From: Moduliflexus sp964602655
Lineage (GTDB): Bacteria; Moduliflexota; Moduliflexia; Moduliflexales; Moduliflexaceae
Reading direction: 5' to 3'
DNA length: 64,000 nucleotides
NCBI GenBank assembly: GCA_964602655.1
Contig: CAZRSF010000008.1
Coordinates: forward strand, 48,815-112,814
Part shown: one piece after another, positions 42,110 to 50,324 of the stretch
Numbering within the stretch: position 1 is the first letter of the stretch
Layout: each line of letters starts with the position of its first letter
The notes under the pieces: model-generated
The model's input: the letters and a program-made list of their open reading frames with translations, nothing else
Database searches by the model: none
Told to the model about the DNA's origin: nothing
Translations under genes and position numbers: made by a program

Positions 42110-43630
42110 ATGGCCTTAAAGAAAATAGCATTTATGGATACGTCGTTCCGCGACGGATTTCAATCGGTGTATGGAGCGCGGGTGTTGACAGACGATTTTT
42201 TACCCGCCTTAGAAGCGTCTGTGGAAGCGGGAATTACGCATTTCGAGTCCGGCGGCGGCGCGCGGTTTCAGAGTTTATTCTTCTATTGCAATGAAAACGC
42301 ATTCGATATGATGGATCGAGTGCGCAAAGTCGTTGGCCCCGATGTCAATCTGCAAACCTTAGCGCGAGGCATCAACGTGGTCGCCCTCGACCAGCAGCCC
42401 CGCGACATCATCAAGTTGCACGCTGATTTATTCAAAAAACATGGAACGACGACGATTCGGAACTTCGACGCGCTGAACGATCTGCGCAACATAGATTATT
42501 CCGGTCGCTGCATTCATGAAGCCGGACTGAAACATCAGATTTCCGTGTCGCTGATGGGCTTGCCGCCGGATACGCAATCGGAAGGCGCGCATTCCGCCGA
42601 ATTTTATGTCGAAAAAGTCAAAGGGATCGTCGAAGCCGGCATTCCGTTCGATTCGATTGTGTTCAAAGACGCCAGCGGCACCTGCCCGCCGCGAATCGTC
42701 TATGAAACCGTCAAAAAGACGCGCGAAATTTTAGGCAAAGATGCCGTGATCTGGTTTCATACCCATGACACTGCCGGACTCGGCTTATCATGTATCATAT
42801 CCGCCATCGAAGCGGGCTGCGACGGCACGGATTTGTCCAAATCACCGGTCAGCGGCGGCACGTGCCAGCCGGACATTCTCGGCCTGTGGCACGCGCTGAA
42901 ACACACGAAATACACGCTGGACATAGACTATGAAAAAATCCTGAAAGCCGAAAGCGTGTTCGAAAAGTGTATGGAAAAATACCTGATGCCGCCGGAAGCC
43001 AAGCAAGTGTCGCCGGTGATCGTGCTGTCGCCGATGCCGGGCGGCGCGTTGACCGCGAATACCATGATGATGCGGGATACCAACACCTTGCATCTGCTTC
43101 CGCAAGTCATTCACGAAATGTCCGAAGTCGTGCGCCTCGGCGGATTCGGCACGAGCGTGACGCCGGTGTCGCAGTTCTACTTCCAGCAAGCCTACATGAA
43201 TGTAGTGCAGGGGCGCTGGAAAAAAATCGTGGACGGCTACGGTCAGATGGTGTTAGGCTATTTCGGCAGAACGCCGCGCCAGCCTGACCCGGAAATCGTG
43301 AAAATCGCGTCGGAACAGTTGAAGAAGCCGGTATTCGAGGGCGATCCGATGGATGTGCTGGAACCGGGCATCCCGAAAGCGACGAAAGCGCTGCAAGACA
43401 ATAATCTGCCGGTCACAGACGAGAATATCTTTATTCTGGCCTCGTGCGGCAAAGATAAAGGTCTCTCATTCTTAAAAGGCGAAGCGAAAGTCAGCGTCTA
43501 TTATAAAGAAGAACCGAAAAAAGAAGTCAAACCTGCGCCTGCTCCGGCCACACCCGCCGTCGAACCGAAAGAATTCGTGGTGACGGTCAACGGCATGTCC
43601 TATCAAGTCGGCATCAGCGGCGCGAATTAA
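42110..43630 (+). CDS. Pyruvate/oxaloacetate carboxyltransferase subunit lacking a complete biotin domain
   Basis: This 506-residue protein resembles the carboxyltransferase subunit of oxaloacetate decarboxylase or pyruvate carboxylase (OadA/PycB). The HMGL-like TIM barrel begins MDTSFRDGFQSVYGARVLTDDF (given as two blocks: MDTSFRDGFQS and TDDFLPAL). It contains LARGINVVALDQQPRD and ends with the conserved C-terminal domain (MPGGALTANTM). The final region FVVTVNGMSYQVGISG starts like the linker to a biotinyl domain, but the chain stops before the lysine-bearing MKM motif. Biotin must come from a separate carrier protein, or the gene is truncated. AGGAG precedes the start; a longer frame from 42056 is unlikely. 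A PAL-C palindrome lies just after the stop. Confidence 0.85.
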   Translation: MALKKIAFMDTSFRDGFQSVYGARVLTDDFLPALEASVEAGITHFESGGGARFQSLFFYCNENAFDMMDRVRKVVGPDVNLQTLARGINVVALDQQPRDIIKLHADLFKKHGTTTIRNFDALNDLRNIDYSGRCIHEAGLKHQISVSLMGLPPDTQSEGAHSAEFYVEKVKGIVEAGIPFDSIVFKDASGTCPPRIVYETVKKTREILGKDAVIWFHTHDTAGLGLSCIISAIEAGCDGTDLSKSPVSGGTCQPDILGLWHALKHTKYTLDIDYEKILKAESVFEKCMEKYLMPPEAKQVSPVIVLSPMPGGALTANTMMMRDTNTLHLLPQVIHEMSEVVRLGGFGTSVTPVSQFYFQQAYMNVVQGRWKKIVDGYGQMVLGYFGRTPRQPDPEIVKIASEQLKKPVFEGDPMDVLEPGIPKATKALQDNNLPVTDENIFILASCGKDKGLSFLKGEAKVSVYYKEEPKKEVKPAPAPATPAVEPKEFVVTVNGMSYQVGISGAN

Positions 43631-43646
43631 GCCCTCTTCATCAATC

Positions 43647-43678
43647 AGCCCTGACAGGGTTCGAACCCTGTCAGGGCT
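43647..43678. repeat. PAL-C palindrome
   Basis: A perfect dyad, arms AGCCCTGACAGGGTT and complement, 16 bp after the carboxyltransferase stop. A hairpin here could also stop transcription, although no T-tract follows. Confidence 0.9.
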
Positions 43679-43805
43679 ATTGGCTCTCCACTATTCTGAA
43701 AACTTCTTTATTTTCCTTGCGTATTTTTTTTCCGTATGTATGATGAATGAGTATGACGTGTTGTCAGTCAGCTATTAATCACGACACAACCGATGGAGAA
43801 TGCTT

Positions 43806-44735
43806 ATGTTAACGGAACTACAAAAACGCGCCGCGCAAGCTATTGTGAATATTTTCGAGACCAGTGAGCCGCAAGGCAATTACGGCCAGGTGACGGTCAT
43901 GAAAGGCGATCCGGGACATCTGACGTATGGCAGATCGCAGACGACGCTGACCAGCGGCAATTTATATTTATTGATCAAAGCGTATTGCGAGGCCGCAGAC
44001 GCAGATTTTGCCGGAACGCTCGAACATTATCTCTCCCGCTTGCTGCGTAAGGATACGACCTTAGATAACGACGCCGCCTTGCGCGCCCTGTTGACCAAAG
44101 CCGGGGACGATCCAGTGATGCAGGATGTGCAGGATCAGTTTTTTGATCGCGTTTACTGGGAACCAAGTCTTGTCGCGGCTGAGGGACTTGGCATCGAAAC
44201 CGCCTTAGGCGTCGCAGTCGTCTATGACAGTATCGTTCACGGCTCATGGCGGGCAATGCGGGACAAAACGCTGACCGATTACGGTACAGTCGGACAACTT
44301 GGAGAGCGGAACTGGATCGCGCAATACATCAGCGTCCGGCGGCAGTGGTTGGCGACGCATAAAACGCTGCTCCTGCGCAAAACGGTCTATCGCATGGACG
44401 CGCTGTTTGATTTGGTGCAATTCGGCAACTGGGATTTGAGCCTGCCGTTTCACGTACGTGGCATGCGGGTGGACGAAGGCGCGTTAAAGCCAGTGCTGCC
44501 GCGAGCCTCGGCGCAGGAAGATGAGCGGGTGTTGTTCCTGCAAACGCCAAACTTGCGCGGGGAAGATGTGAAAGAAATTCAGGAAGCGTTGCTCAAAAAA
44601 GGGTATCAGTTAAAAATTGACAGTATCTTCGGCGAGAAGACCGAAAATGTGGTGAAGCAATTTCAAGGCCGCGCTAAATTGAAAATGGATGGGATTGTCG
44701 GACCAGCCACACGCGCCGCACTCGGCCTATTATAG
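43806..44735 (+). CDS. Chitosanase-like (GH46-type) enzyme with C-terminal peptidoglycan-binding domain
   Basis: This is a 309-residue protein. Residues 1-225 resemble glycoside hydrolase family 46 chitosanases: IVNIFETSEP with an acidic residue, LTYGRSQTTLTSGNLY, and DRVYWEPSL further on. Residues 245-309 are a PG_binding_1 domain (EDVKEIQEALLKKGYQL, VKQFQGRAKLKMDGIVGP). No signal peptide is visible, so export is unclear, perhaps through a special system. I take the second ATG (43806) because GGAGA is spaced seven bases from it; MLMLTE from 43800 has no proper spacing. A strong bidirectional terminator follows. Confidence 0.8.
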   Translation: MLTELQKRAAQAIVNIFETSEPQGNYGQVTVMKGDPGHLTYGRSQTTLTSGNLYLLIKAYCEAADADFAGTLEHYLSRLLRKDTTLDNDAALRALLTKAGDDPVMQDVQDQFFDRVYWEPSLVAAEGLGIETALGVAVVYDSIVHGSWRAMRDKTLTDYGTVGQLGERNWIAQYISVRRQWLATHKTLLLRKTVYRMDALFDLVQFGNWDLSLPFHVRGMRVDEGALKPVLPRASAQEDERVLFLQTPNLRGEDVKEIQEALLKKGYQLKIDSIFGEKTENVVKQFQGRAKLKMDGIVGPATRAALGLL

Positions 44736-44761
44736 AAGCGCACCAGTTCCGGTAAAAACGA

Positions 44762-44795
44762 AAACGCCCTCATGCGAATGCGCATGAGGGCGTTT
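44762..44795. terminator. Bidirectional rho-independent terminator
   Basis: Stem AAACGCCCTCATGCG and its complement, flanked by A and T runs, between the convergent chitosanase-like gene and the PEP-CTERM gene. Confidence 0.88.
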
Positions 44796-44810
44796 CTTGT
44801 TTAATGGCCG

Positions 44811-46469
44811 CTACTTATTGCGCCGTTTTAAAACGAACGCAACTGTTGCAAGCAGACCTAAACCTAACAACGTCAACGTCCCTGGCTCTGGCACCGGATT
44901 CGTCGGAATTTCCGGAGTCACCGTAATAATCGGCGGGATTGTCGCTGTCGCCGTCGGTGTTGCGGTCGGTGTCGCAGTCGGTGTCGCAGTCGGCGTAGCT
45001 GTCGGTGTTGCAGTCGGCGTAGCTGTCGGTGTTGCAGTCGGCGTAGCTGTCGGTGTCGCAGTCGGCGTAGCAGTCGGCGTCGCAGTCGGCGTCGCTGTCG
45101 GTGTTGCGGTCGGTGTCGGCGTTACCGTTGGCGGGCAATCTCCGCTAAATGGGAAATGATGCAATTCCATCATACCGTCCCACGATTTCACAATAATCGT
45201 TCCATCAACATGCCCATTCGGATTGACCACGTCTGCTAATGGCGCTAACACGGAACCTTTTACTCCAACCCCTGTCAGCGTCAATGTGGTCGCTTCATAG
45301 AAGTTGAACAACACTTTGCTCTTATAAGGGGCTAAGGCCTCTAAACTCATATCGGTCAAACCAGCCTCTTTTCCAGAGATGTTCAAGATAACCGTCGCTC
45401 CTGAAGGGATATTGCGAACGTCAAGCGCATACGCATCCAACACATCTTTTCCATTCAACGCAAACACTTGCAATTGGCTTTTTCCGTCACCAGACAGGAT
45501 AAGCTTGCCCCATTCATTTTTAACGGCGCCGTTCACTGCAAACCCGTTCATGTTCGTTGACAGCGTCCGTAAATTGCTTTCTTCAGCAATAAAATTGAAC
45601 GGAAGCGAATTAACGCCCTGATACAGCTTTCCATGAAGAATATTGGCGTTGACTGACGCTTTTCCTTTAACGAGCACGTCGCCTGCATACACTTGCCCAT
45701 TAGAGAAGCTCAAATTTCCTCCAGCGATTAACGCCGCGCCAGCATTCGCCTGCGGAAGCGTTGTCGCTACGCCATAGTTGACGAGGGAAATATTTCCGCC
45801 AGCGGCTAAACGTCCCTGAATGTCTGAATTATATGCATTGAATTTGTTAAAGACAAACGCGTTATAATCGCCGGCAACGCCAAAGTCGCATGACGAGCCT
45901 GGCCCAGCAACCGGGGTGACTGTCGCTTCAGGAGTCGCCGTTTCGATCACGAGTGTAATACCATCATTCCAGTAATGGCAATCGGGATCGACCCCAATTC
46001 CAAAATTCCCATCAGCAAGGTAAGTATTCAACACTTTAATATTCGCGGCCGTAAACGGATAAATCAGTGTTTGCGGAGAAGTGGAAAGATTGACCCATTT
46101 GGTCAGGGACTGGCCTTTTCCAGAAAAATAATCGCCACTATCCTGATTATCAGACGATCTTTGCACACCTTCTTTAGGAGAAGGCAACAACGACACATAG
46201 AGCGTATTCGCTTCTTTTGTCCAATTACGAATATTGTTAAATTTCAGGTTCACGCTGACAATTTGCTCTCCAGCAGGAATTTTCGGAAGAATTCCCCATG
46301 AATACGCATAATAATGGTCTAAATCTTCTAAATCATAGTTATTGTAATCATTATACCCGGGACTATCTTGAAGTTCCGGCTTAAATTCGTACACTCCAGC
46401 TTCGGACATCGCAGCAATCCCTACAAAAAAGCAGAAACTCAAAAGACTGATGACAATGCGTTTTTTCAT
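44811..46469 (-). CDS. Choice-of-anchor A family PEP-CTERM surface protein
   Basis: This is a 552-residue secreted protein. The signal peptide is at residues 1-24 (MKKRIVISLLSFCFFVG...). A jelly-roll N-terminal part follows. The choice-of-anchor A domain starts near YNAFVFNKFNAYNSDIQGR and has LAAGGNISLVNYG and LVKGKASV. A linker of tandem TPTA repeats (about 460-515) precedes the sorting signal VPEPGTLTLLGLGLLA plus a basic tail. PEP-CTERM proteins are processed by exosortases in organisms that make exopolysaccharide, so the protein is likely a cell-surface or biofilm component. A candidate sigma-54 promoter lies 70 bp upstream. Confidence 0.92.
   Translation of the reverse strand: MKKRIVISLLSFCFFVGIAAMSEAGVYEFKPELQDSPGYNDYNNYDLEDLDHYYAYSWGILPKIPAGEQIVSVNLKFNNIRNWTKEANTLYVSLLPSPKEGVQRSSDNQDSGDYFSGKGQSLTKWVNLSTSPQTLIYPFTAANIKVLNTYLADGNFGIGVDPDCHYWNDGITLVIETATPEATVTPVAGPGSSCDFGVAGDYNAFVFNKFNAYNSDIQGRLAAGGNISLVNYGVATTLPQANAGAALIAGGNLSFSNGQVYAGDVLVKGKASVNANILHGKLYQGVNSLPFNFIAEESNLRTLSTNMNGFAVNGAVKNEWGKLILSGDGKSQLQVFALNGKDVLDAYALDVRNIPSGATVILNISGKEAGLTDMSLEALAPYKSKVLFNFYEATTLTLTGVGVKGSVLAPLADVVNPNGHVDGTIIVKSWDGMMELHHFPFSGDCPPTVTPTPTATPTATPTATPTATPTATPTATPTATPTATPTATPTATPTATPTATPTATPTATATIPPIITVTPEIPTNPVPEPGTLTLLGLGLLATVAFVLKRRNK
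44941..45126 (-). repeat. Short tandem repeat encoding the TPTA linker
   Basis: Twelve-base units (GTCGGTGTTGCA-like variants) encode repeated Ala-Thr-Pro-Thr before the PEP-CTERM signal. The length is likely variable between strains. Confidence 0.85.
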
Positions 46470-46537
46470 AAGTTGATTTCTCCCTTAGATTGAAATATTT
46501 GGAATAGATGGTGAACAAATAAACATGCTGTGCCATG

Positions 46538-46554
46538 ATGCATGGTTTATGCCA
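46538..46554 (-). promoter_or_regulatory. Candidate sigma-54 promoter of the PEP-CTERM gene
   Basis: The minus strand reads TGGCATAAACCATGCAT: GG and GC are separated by exactly ten bases, as required for -24/-12 elements. The position is about 70 bp upstream of the start. PEP-CTERM genes are known in some species to depend on RpoN. Confidence 0.5.
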
Positions 46555-46569
46555 GATAAAAAAACGGCA

Positions 46570-46929
46570 TCTGAGAGGAGAGTTTCTTCTGATAATACGG
46601 TATTTGGCAGGAACTAATCATGGAAAGTCATCGTAATAAGTGCGCCATCAAATGTAAAATATTTCGACACGCCCCCTTTGCATTTTGCTGTGTTTCACGA
46701 TATATTGGCCGTCGAGATGGTGTCAAGTTTTTCGACAATGTTTTGATGGTATCAATCGTGTCATTGGGACATCTTGAATGCTCGGAGCCTCTGACAGATT
46801 TCGCGATGAAAAAATCTTATGAAGTCATCCCAATAAGGTTGACAAAAATTGTCCGATTGTGTCGAATCTCTAAGACGAAAAATTGTTTCAATGAGTTAAC
46901 CCGTTTTCCAATAATATCTATTGAACGAT
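46570..46929. other. Intergenic region with no recognised feature
   Basis: Divergent gap between the PEP-CTERM gene and the LprI-like gene. I see no gene; the open frame at 46620-47021 has Cys-rich random-looking sequence. It may hold regulatory sites for the sigma-54 promoter. Confidence 0.4.
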
Positions 46930-47355
46930 ATGAAAAATCTGACAAGAGTGTGTGTGCTGCTTGGTATGTGCCTGATAACGTGGTCTGCCAGCGCGATAGA
47001 ATCGGCAGAAGACTCGATTGACCGTAAGGCGTCCGTCTGTATGGATCGAGACCCCTCGACCGCAGGCATGATCGAATGCTTGCAACAGGCGTATGACGAA
47101 TGGGATGCCGCATTGAATACGACATACGCTGACGTGCGGCTGCGTTTGAATCCTGAGGCGCAGAACGCGCTGAAAGAGGCGCAGCGGCGCTGGATATCCT
47201 ATCGCGACGCCGAATTCCTCGCGATTGACACGATTTACGGCGCAATGCAAGGCACGATGTGGCAGCTTGCCGGCCTGAGCCGAAAAGTCGAATTCGTCAA
47301 AAGCCGCGTTCTGGAACTCCGCATGTATGCGGATGACTTGAATCAAGCCAATTGA
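46930..47355 (+). CDS. LprI-like secreted protein (DUF1311)
   Basis: This 141-residue secreted protein has a signal peptide (MKNLTRVCVLLGMCLITWSASA). The mature part has the DUF1311/LprI look: paired Cys (VCMDRDPSTAGMIECL), AYDEWDAALNTTYADVRLRL and EAQRRWISYRDAEF. LprI of mycobacteria inhibits lysozyme; other family members are of unknown role. I took the ATG at 46930; an upstream TTG at 46921 is possible. There is no strong ribosome-binding site. A REP-A copy follows the stop. Confidence 0.82.
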   Translation: MKNLTRVCVLLGMCLITWSASAIESAEDSIDRKASVCMDRDPSTAGMIECLQQAYDEWDAALNTTYADVRLRLNPEAQNALKEAQRRWISYRDAEFLAIDTIYGAMQGTMWQLAGLSRKVEFVKSRVLELRMYADDLNQAN

Positions 47356-47372
47356 ATCCTTCCTCTGAAAAT

Positions 47373-47400
47373 GTACGTCGAAACTGAAGTTTCGACGTAC
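47373..47400. repeat. REP-A 28-bp palindrome
   Basis: A perfect dyad with half-site GTACGTCGAAACTG, between the LprI-like gene and the TetR promoter. Confidence 0.92.
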
Positions 47401-47425
47401 ATCCTAATTTTTTTCCAAAAACCTC

Positions 47426-47453
47426 TTGACAAATTTTCATATAAACATATCTT
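47426..47453 (+). promoter_or_regulatory. Promoter of the TetR/exporter operon
   Basis: TTGACA (47426-47431) and TATCTT (47448-47453) with a 16-bp spacer. The predicted start at about 47460 falls inside the first operator-like repeat, which suits repression. Confidence 0.55.
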
Positions 47454-47457
47454 TAAA

Positions 47458-47509
47458 CCAAATGGTTAGTTAAACTTAATAGTTGTTTTATCCGAACGGT
47501 CAATCAAAC
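47458..47509 (+). promoter_or_regulatory. Two operator-like direct repeats for the TetR regulator
   Basis: CCAAATGGTTAGTTAAAC (47458-47475) and CCGAACGGTCAATCAAAC (47492-47509) match at 13 of 18 positions, differing only by transitions. They lie between the promoter and the tetR start. Confidence 0.5.
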
Positions 47510-47527
47510 AAAATAAAGAGGATCGAA

Positions 47528-48163
47528 ATGGAAGAGTTTACCGCTAAAAAGCCTCAACATGAGGCAACGACGCGGATTCTTGACGCCGCAACCACCGTCT
47601 TTGCCGATGTCGGATTCGCCGGAGCCAGAGTGGATGAGATCGCCCGACGCGCCGACATGAACAAAGCGTTGATTTATTATCATATCGGCAGCAAAGAGAC
47701 AGTGTACGACCAGGTCATTGTCACGATGCTGCGCGACGCGGAAGCGCGGCTCATGGAAGAAATACAGGCCATAGACGCGCCGGAAGAACGACTGCGGCGG
47801 TATATTCGGAATTTAGCCCGTTTTTTGAATGAACATCCCGATATTGCGCCGATTATGCTCCGGGAGATCGCAGCAGAATGGCAGCATCTCCCACAGGCGG
47901 CATTTCAGACGTTCCAACGCGTCATTCGCCTGCTCACCGGCATTTTGACCGACGGCGAAACGCAGGGCGTGTTCCTGCCGACGTCTCCGATGCTTGTGCA
48001 TTTTATGATTATTTCGCCGCTCGGCATTCTCGGAACGATTCGCCGCATTCTTTCGAAACATGATGACGCCATGCCGGAACAATTGCAGTATTTACAACAA
48101 GGATTCCCCGCCGATAGCGCCGAACTCATCGAAGAATTCGTGCTGCGGGCAGTCAAAAAATAG
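47528..48163 (+). CDS. TetR/AcrR-family repressor of the exporter operon
   Basis: This is a 211-residue regulator. The N-terminal helix-turn-helix domain reads TRILDAATTVFADVGF, RVDEIARRADMNKALIYYHIGSKE (given as parts VDEIARRADMNKALIYYH), followed by a helical ligand-binding region. It is the first gene of a six-gene operon and matches the position of YbiH (CecR) before ybhGFSR in E. coli. Probably it represses the exporter until a toxic compound binds. AGAGGATCGAA precedes the ATG; the longer frame from 47483 crosses the operators. The inducer is unknown. Confidence 0.9.
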   Translation: MEEFTAKKPQHEATTRILDAATTVFADVGFAGARVDEIARRADMNKALIYYHIGSKETVYDQVIVTMLRDAEARLMEEIQAIDAPEERLRRYIRNLARFLNEHPDIAPIMLREIAAEWQHLPQAAFQTFQRVIRLLTGILTDGETQGVFLPTSPMLVHFMIISPLGILGTIRRILSKHDDAMPEQLQYLQQGFPADSAELIEEFVLRAVKK

Positions 48164-48175
48164 ACGTGCAGAAAA

Positions 48176-48208
48176 AGCTGTCAGACATCTTGAAAATGTC
48201 TGACAGCT
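48176..48208. repeat. PAL-B palindrome
   Basis: A perfect dyad with arms AGCTGTCAGACATCTT and near complement, at the junction of tetR and the membrane-fusion gene. Confidence 0.88.
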
Positions 48209-48231
48209 ATGCCATAAAGGAGCGGACAATT

Positions 48232-49260
48232 ATGAAAAAAATAGGCAAAATCATCATCGCGGGCAGCATCATCGGCATCGGCACAGTAGCAGTCATGCAA
48301 ACGAACATCTTTCCCAAAAATTTTATCGCCGCGAATATCGAACGCTTTCACCAGACGCCGAACGAGAATGAAATTCTGGCCTCCGGCAACGTGGAAGTCA
48401 CGGAAATCAACGTCGGATTCACGCTGGCGGGGCGCATCAGCGGAATGTTTGCGCAGGAAGGTCAGACGGTGGCTCAGGGCGATAAACTCGCCACGCTGGA
48501 CAACGCTGAAATGACCAGCCTTGCGCAGCAGAACAACGCGGCATTATATGAAGCGCTGGCGCGATTGGAAGAACTGAAAACCGGTTCGAGAAAGCAGGAC
48601 GTCGGTCAGGCGCGAGCGAATGTCACGGCTGTCGCCGCGCAATTGGATAAAGCTGAAAAAGACTTCAGGCGCGCCGAAGCGCTCTACTCGCAAAAACTGA
48701 TTCCCGCGTCGCAGCTTGACGCCGCGAAAAGCGCCTACGACGCGGCAGCGGCGCAACATGCGCAGGCCGCGGAAAAGCTCAGCTTAGTGAAAGAAGGCGC
48801 GACGAAAGAGACGATTCGCGCCGCTGAATATCGCGTAGAACAGGCCAAAGCCGGTTTGGCCGCATCGGAAGAACGCTTGAAAAACACCGAAATTTCCGCG
48901 CCGATGGCGGGCGTCGTGCTCTCGAAAAATGCGGAAATCGGCGAAATCATCGGTCAGGGCGTGTCGGTCTATACGCTTGGCGACCTCGACCATCCCTGGA
49001 TTAAGGTCTATGTGAAAGAAGATAAATTGGGGCAGGTCAAATTGGGGCAGACAGTGGAAGTGATGACCGATTCGTTCCCGAACAAAATTTATGACGGCAC
49101 GATTACGCATATTTCTTCGAAAGCGGAATTTACCCCGAAGACGGTGCAAACGAAGGAAGAGCGCGTCAAATTGGTCTTTGCGATCAAAGTCAGCGTGAAT
49201 AATCCGAATGGCGAATTCAAGCCAGGTATGCCTGCTGACGTGCGGATTGCGCTGAATTAA
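48232..49260 (+). CDS. HlyD-family membrane fusion protein (YbhG-like)
   Basis: This is a 342-residue periplasmic adaptor for the ABC exporter. One N-terminal membrane anchor is followed by a half-lipoyl domain (NVEVTEINVGFTLAGRI). An alpha-helical hairpin rich in AEALYSQKLIPASQLDAAK and similar heptads comes next. The second half-lipoyl segment is SAPMAGVVLSKNAEIGEIIGQG, given as GVVLSKNAEIGEIIGQG. The beta-barrel part ends FKPGMPADVRI. It links the inner-membrane complex to an outer-membrane channel. AAAGGAGC precedes the ATG at 48232. The longer frame would translate the PAL-B element and is rejected. Confidence 0.92.
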   Translation: MKKIGKIIIAGSIIGIGTVAVMQTNIFPKNFIAANIERFHQTPNENEILASGNVEVTEINVGFTLAGRISGMFAQEGQTVAQGDKLATLDNAEMTSLAQQNNAALYEALARLEELKTGSRKQDVGQARANVTAVAAQLDKAEKDFRRAEALYSQKLIPASQLDAAKSAYDAAAAQHAQAAEKLSLVKEGATKETIRAAEYRVEQAKAGLAASEERLKNTEISAPMAGVVLSKNAEIGEIIGQGVSVYTLGDLDHPWIKVYVKEDKLGQVKLGQTVEVMTDSFPNKIYDGTITHISSKAEFTPKTVQTKEERVKLVFAIKVSVNNPNGEFKPGMPADVRIALN

Positions 49261-49288
49261 AAGGAACGTTAATTCTTAAGAGTAACTT

Positions 49289-49347
49289 GTACCGCCGACG
49301 TCCTCGTCGGCGTTGTGAACAGAGGCCGACGAGGATGTCGGCGGTAC
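49289..49347. repeat. 23-bp inverted repeat with GTACC ends
   Basis: Arms GTACCGCCGACGTCCTCGTC (first 20 bases) and complement with a 13-bp loop, between the adaptor and first ATPase gene. It shares GTA...TAC ends with REP-A but not its arm sequence. Confidence 0.85.
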
Positions 49348-49355
49348 GATATACT

Positions 49356-50273
49356 ATGAATGAAGATATTGCGATTAAAATTGCGGATTTGACCAAATCA
49401 TTCGGCGACAACACGGCGGTCAACCATTTCTCGCTGGACATCCGGCGCGGCGAGTTATTCGGACTGGTCGGGCCGGACGGCGCGGGCAAAACGACGATGA
49501 TGCGGATGTTGACCTCGATTATGCTGCCGACCTCCGGCGAGGCGTTTGTCGCCGGGCATTCCATCCTCAAGGAAAGCGCCGCGCTGAAAGAGAAGATCGG
49601 CTACATGGCGCAGCGTTTCGGCCTGTATGAAGATTTGACAGTGATGGAAAATCTGATTTTTTACGCCGATCTGTTTGGCGTGCCGAAACGCGAACGCGCC
49701 GCCCGCTTCGAGCGGCTGCTCGGCTTCAGCAATTTGACGCCGTTCAAAACGCGCCTCGCCGGGCGGCTCTCTGGCGGCATGAAACAAAAACTCGGCCTCG
49801 CTTGCGCGCTCGTGCATACGCCGAAAATTCTCTTTCTCGATGAACCGACGAACGGCGTCGATCCGGTCTCGCGCCGCGATTTCTGGAAAATTCTGTACGA
49901 TCTGCTGCGAGACGGCATCACGATTCTCGTGTCAACCGCCTATCTCGACGAAGCCGAGCGCTGCACCCGCATCGGCCTGATGCACAAGGGCAAGCTGCTG
50001 ATTCACGACCAGCCGCAAACGGTCAAAAAATCGTTAGGAATGCCGATGTTTCAACTCTGGACAGCGCAGTCGCGGCAGGCGGCGGACAATATCGCGCATC
50101 TCGACGGCGTGCGGCGCGTCAGCACTTACGGCGACAGCCTGCATATCGCGGTGGAGCGCAAAGAAATCATGGAAAGCGTGAATCAAACCCTGAAAACGCA
50201 AGGATTCGAGGTCAAAGGGGAACGCGAAATCCTGCCGTCGTTAGAGGATGTGTTTATTTCAATGGTGCAATAG
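49356..50273 (+). CDS. ABC exporter ATPase, first subunit
   Basis: This is a 305-residue ABC-2-type ATPase. Walker A is GPDGAGKTT (about 38-46), Q-loop MAQRFGLYEDLTV, signature RLSGGMKQKLGLA, and Walker B ILFLDEPTNGVDP. It corresponds to one half of YbhF, which in E. coli is a single protein with two ATPase cassettes; here the halves are separate genes. The start at 49356 (MNEDIAIKI) is inferred from the family because the palindrome lies directly before it and no strong ribosome-binding site is seen. A C-terminal region of about 60 residues is typical. Confidence 0.9.
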   Translation: MNEDIAIKIADLTKSFGDNTAVNHFSLDIRRGELFGLVGPDGAGKTTMMRMLTSIMLPTSGEAFVAGHSILKESAALKEKIGYMAQRFGLYEDLTVMENLIFYADLFGVPKRERAARFERLLGFSNLTPFKTRLAGRLSGGMKQKLGLACALVHTPKILFLDEPTNGVDPVSRRDFWKILYDLLRDGITILVSTAYLDEAERCTRIGLMHKGKLLIHDQPQTVKKSLGMPMFQLWTAQSRQAADNIAHLDGVRRVSTYGDSLHIAVERKEIMESVNQTLKTQGFEVKGEREILPSLEDVFISMVQ

Positions 50274-50282
50274 GGCGGTTTC

Positions 50283-50310
50283 GTAGGGGCGTTCAATCGA
50301 ACGCCCCTAC
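50283..50310. repeat. 28-bp palindrome, GTAGGGGCGTTC family
   Basis: A perfect dyad with half-site GTAGGGGCGTTCAA, between the two ATPase genes. It has the same length and ends as REP-A but different arms. Confidence 0.9.
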
Positions 50311-50324
50311 GACGCGAAAATATC

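Noticed and set aside
43655..43670. GGTTCGAACC motif resembling a tRNA T-loop
   Set aside because: It is the centre of the PAL-C palindrome, with no acceptor, D or anticodon arms around it.
46620..47021. 133-codon frame upstream of the LprI-like gene
   Set aside because: No ribosome-binding site, random composition, and it overlaps the signal peptide of a well-supported gene in another frame.
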